A stretch of 34,052 nucleotides of DNA, from assembly GCA_902783595.1 (NCBI GenBank), contig CACZRR010000002.1, positions 1 through 34,052 on the forward strand. Direction: 5' to 3'. The notes beneath the pieces are model-generated. The model had not been told where the DNA came from and did not search any database. It saw only the letters and a program-made list of their open reading frames with translations. Below, in pieces: positions 32,122-34,052 of the stretch. A program made the translations under genes and the position numbers. How positions within the stretch are numbered: position 1 is the stretch's first letter; each line of letters opens with the position of its first letter. Source of the stretch: an uncultured Bacteroidota bacterium (GTDB lineage Bacteria; Bacteroidota; Bacteroidia; Bacteroidales; P3).

Positions 32122-33055
32122 ATGCGCGGATAATATCGGTGACAAGGCGGTGTCGTATGACATCGCTATGGTCCATTTCTATCACATCGATACCTTTCAC
32201 TTCCCGCAGAAGCATTGTAGCCTGGAGCAGACCGCTCTGTTGGTGACGAGGGAGGTCTACCTGTGTGAGGTCACCAGTGATAATGAACTTGGCATTGCGT
32301 CCCATACGAGTAAGGAACATCTTGAGTTGAGCACTAGTAGCATTCTGAGCCTCGTCGAGGATCACGAAAGCGTTGTCCAACGTGCGTCCACGCATGAATG
32401 CCAAAGGAGCAATCTCTATGGTATTATCCTCCCAATATGACAGCAGTTTCTGCTGCGGGATCATGTCTCGCAGTGCATCGTATAGCGGCTGAAGGTAAGG
32501 GTCGAGTTTGTCACGCAGATCGCCTGGTAAGAATCCAAGATTTTCTCCTGCTTCCACTGCCGGTCGAGTGAGTATGATACGACGCACCTCCTTATTTTTC
32601 AAGGCACGTACAGCCAGAGCTACGGCCGTGTATGTTTTGCCTGTTCCCGCGGGCCCTATAGCAAACACCATATCGTTCTCGAAAACCGATTGCACGAGGC
32701 GTTGTTGGTTGGGAGTGCGAGCCTTGACAAGCAAGCCGTTGCGGCCATGCACCAACACATCACTACTCACTTCAGCCTCAGGCGTGACGCCATTCTCCAT
32801 AATACCCATAATAGCATTTTCCGTTAGGCGGCCGAATTTCTCGTAGTATGTCATCATCGCCTGCAGCTTGCCCTCAAACCAAGTTATGTCATTGGCGCTA
32901 CCGATTGCCTTGAGCATCTCGCCACGCACAATAATTTTCAGCTTTGGAAAGAGTAGTTTTACAAATTCGAGCAAGTGGTCGTTCTGGCCCCAGAAGCGAG
33001 TGTAGTCGACTTCCTCAAGAGAGAAGAGTTTTTCTATAGAAGGGTCGTTATTCAC
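32093..33055 (-). CDS. phoH: PhoH family protein (predicted ATPase/RNA helicase)
   Basis: A 320-residue protein. Residues 1 to about 105 are the KH-like N-terminal domain of PhoH proteins. The rest is the SF1-helicase-like ATPase domain with Walker A GPAGTGKT (134-141), the ILTRPAVEAGENLGFLPGDL block, ILDEAQNA (Walker B) and the ITGDLTQVDLP segment. PhoH proteins are widespread and are thought to act on RNA, alone or with YbeY. No ybeY gene is seen next to it; ispE follows instead, overlapping by 29 bases. Upstream it diverges from manC through closely spaced promoters. Confidence 0.93.
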   Translation of the reverse strand: MNNDPSIEKLFSLEEVDYTRFWGQNDHLLEFVKLLFPKLKIIVRGEMLKAIGSANDITWFEGKLQAMMTYYEKFGRLTENAIMGIMENGVTPEAEVSSDVLVHGRNGLLVKARTPNQQRLVQSVFENDMVFAIGPAGTGKTYTAVALAVRALKNKEVRRIILTRPAVEAGENLGFLPGDLRDKLDPYLQPLYDALRDMIPQQKLLSYWEDNTIEIAPLAFMRGRTLDNAFVILDEAQNATSAQLKMFLTRMGRNAKFIITGDLTQVDLPRHQQSGLLQATMLLREVKGIDVIEMDHSDVIRHRLVTDIIRAYDNAPQLQD

Positions 33056-33101
33056 TGATAGTGTTTTTTTTATACACAGACATTAGTCCCTATTCATGCA
33101 G

Positions 33102-33109
33102 CAAAGATA
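33102..33109 (-). promoter_or_regulatory. -7 element of the phoH promoter
   Basis: The minus strand reads TATCTTTG, 47 bases upstream of the phoH start. The -33 position, about 20 bases further, holds a T-run instead of TTTG. It forms an inverted repeat with the manC -7 element. Confidence 0.65.
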
Positions 33110-33140
33110 CGATTTATTTTTTCGTATGACGGAAAAAATG

Positions 33141-33148
33141 TATCTTTG
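33141..33148 (+). promoter_or_regulatory. -7 element of the manC promoter
   Basis: TATCTTTG, an exact TAnnTTTG match, 64 bases upstream of the manC start. The -33 region is a T-run ending in CG. Confidence 0.65.
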
Positions 33149-33212
33149 CAAAATATAATCGCCTAAAAAACAATCCTCACGGATCATTGCACCCATAAAA
33201 AACTATTAACCC

Positions 33213-34052
33213 ATGCACAATCACATTGTCATCATGGCTGGCGGAATTGGCAGCCGTTTTTGGCCTCTTAGCACCCCCGAATATCCCAAGCAGTTCATTG
33301 ATATCCTTGGTTGTGGACGCACTTTGATACAACTCACCGTCGACCGCTTCAAGGGTCTCTGCCCTATAGAGAACTTTTGGGTTGTCACCAATGCCTCATA
33401 CGTTGATATCGTGCGGCAGCAACTTCCAGATCTCCCCATGAACCACATTCTTGCCGAGCCCGCCGCGCGCAACACAGCGCCCTGTATTGCCTGGGCGTCG
33501 TGGCGTATCAAGGACGAAGATGCCGATGCTAACATTGTGGTGACGCCTGCCGATGCCGTTGTGATGAATCCCGAAGAGTTTCGTCGAGTTGTAGCAGGCG
33601 CTTTGGACTTCACCGCCGACAGCGAGTCCATCGTCACCATCGGCATACGTCCTTCGCGTCCCGAGACGGGCTACGGATATGTGGAAGCTGGCGATAGTGT
33701 GCGAGGAGAGATTGTGAGGGTTCGTTCTTTCAAGGAGAAGCCTAATCTCGATGTTGCAGAGCAATATCTTGCTGCTGGCAACCACCTTTGGAACGCTGGA
33801 ATCTTCGTATGGAACGTGCGTACTATCACACGTTGCATTACCACCTACAAGCCTTCCATTGCCGCCATCATGGAGCGTATGAAAAGTGACGCCGACGTAC
33901 AAGCGTTCTTCCCGCAGTGTGAGAAGATTTCCATTGACTATGCCGTCATGGAGCCTGCTGCTGCCGATGGAAGAGTGTATACCCATCCTGCCGACTTCGG
34001 TTGGAGTGATTTAGGCAACTGGGCCTCGCTTCACGAGAAACTATCGCACGAC
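33213..34052 (+). CDS. manC: mannose-1-phosphate guanylyltransferase (partial, runs off the right edge)
   Basis: The first 280 codons, from ATG 33213, encode a nucleotidyltransferase with the full signature MAGGIGSRFWPLSTPEYPKQF at about residues 8-28. NTAPCIAWAS, VVTPADAVV and FGWSDLGNW follow. These are the hallmarks of GDP-mannose pyrophosphorylase: GTP plus mannose 1-phosphate gives GDP-mannose, the donor for mannose and fucose in surface glycans. Bacteroidota members are about 355-360 residues, so roughly the last 80 are missing. No isomerase domain can be judged, because that end is outside the window. It diverges from phoH. Confidence 0.93.
   Translation, partial: MHNHIVIMAGGIGSRFWPLSTPEYPKQFIDILGCGRTLIQLTVDRFKGLCPIENFWVVTNASYVDIVRQQLPDLPMNHILAEPAARNTAPCIAWASWRIKDEDADANIVVTPADAVVMNPEEFRRVVAGALDFTADSESIVTIGIRPSRPETGYGYVEAGDSVRGEIVRVRSFKEKPNLDVAEQYLAAGNHLWNAGIFVWNVRTITRCITTYKPSIAAIMERMKSDADVQAFFPQCEKISIDYAVMEPAAADGRVYTHPADFGWSDLGNWASLHEKLSHD

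Overview
The window is a stretch of Bacteroidota chromosome, most likely order Bacteroidales. The support is a type IX secretion core (PorP/K/L/M/N), DUF5020 and DUF7033-type proteins, upstream regions carrying the Bacteroidota promoter form TTTG-N20-TAnnTTTG in place of E. coli-type -35/-10 boxes, and no obvious Shine-Dalgarno sequences. Genus cannot be resolved from this sequence. The DNA is gene-dense and even in composition. I saw no insertion sequence, phage, tRNA, rRNA or CRISPR array.

Layout. (1) 1-2921, minus: an NADH-linked [FeFe]-hydrogenase operon (small 2Fe-2S protein, HydB, start of HydA). (2) 3088-4110, minus: secreted alpha/beta hydrolase with a C-terminal LysM domain. (3) 4520-6409, plus: UPF1/IGHMBP2-type SF1 helicase. 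(4) 6538-8602, plus: DUF5020 outer-membrane channel-like protein plus an AzgA-type purine permease, closed by a strong terminator. (5) 8686-15062, minus: a five-gene operon that appears to encode a whole route from phosphoenolpyruvate to a 2-aminoethylphosphonate (AEP) headgroup lipid: CDP-alcohol phosphotransferase-like protein, a fused flippase-like/cytidylyltransferase protein, PEP mutase, phosphonopyruvate decarboxylase and AEP transaminase. (6) 15272-18744, plus: a compact envelope operon (LD-carboxypeptidase, DUF7033/deacetylase-like protein, KdsC-like phosphatase, RlpA-like protein). (7) 18905-25874, plus: the type IX secretion core porP-K-L-M-N with a second porN paralogue placed just after an intrinsic terminator. 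(8) 26381-27646, plus: exported C1B cysteine peptidase. (9) 27859-28857, minus: class II aldolase, diverging from upp-uraA (29044-31343, plus), where the uracil permease has a TerB-like tail. (10) 31333-33055, minus: ispE and phoH, diverging from a partial manC at the right edge.

The most interesting part is the AEP-lipid operon. PepM, Ppd and PhnW would make AEP, the LicC/PntC-like domain would make CMP-AEP, the CDP-alcohol phosphotransferase-like protein would move the headgroup to a lipid acceptor, and the membrane half of the fusion could move the lipid or a precursor. Three oddities make it more than a standard cluster: the flippase-cytidylyltransferase fusion, a CDP-alcohol motif lacking its fourth aspartate, and a PepM N-terminal nucleotidyltransferase-like domain with a degraded HxGH motif. 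Other points are the terminator/attenuator between the two porN genes and an 11-bp tandem repeat shared by two long intergenic regions 21 kb apart.
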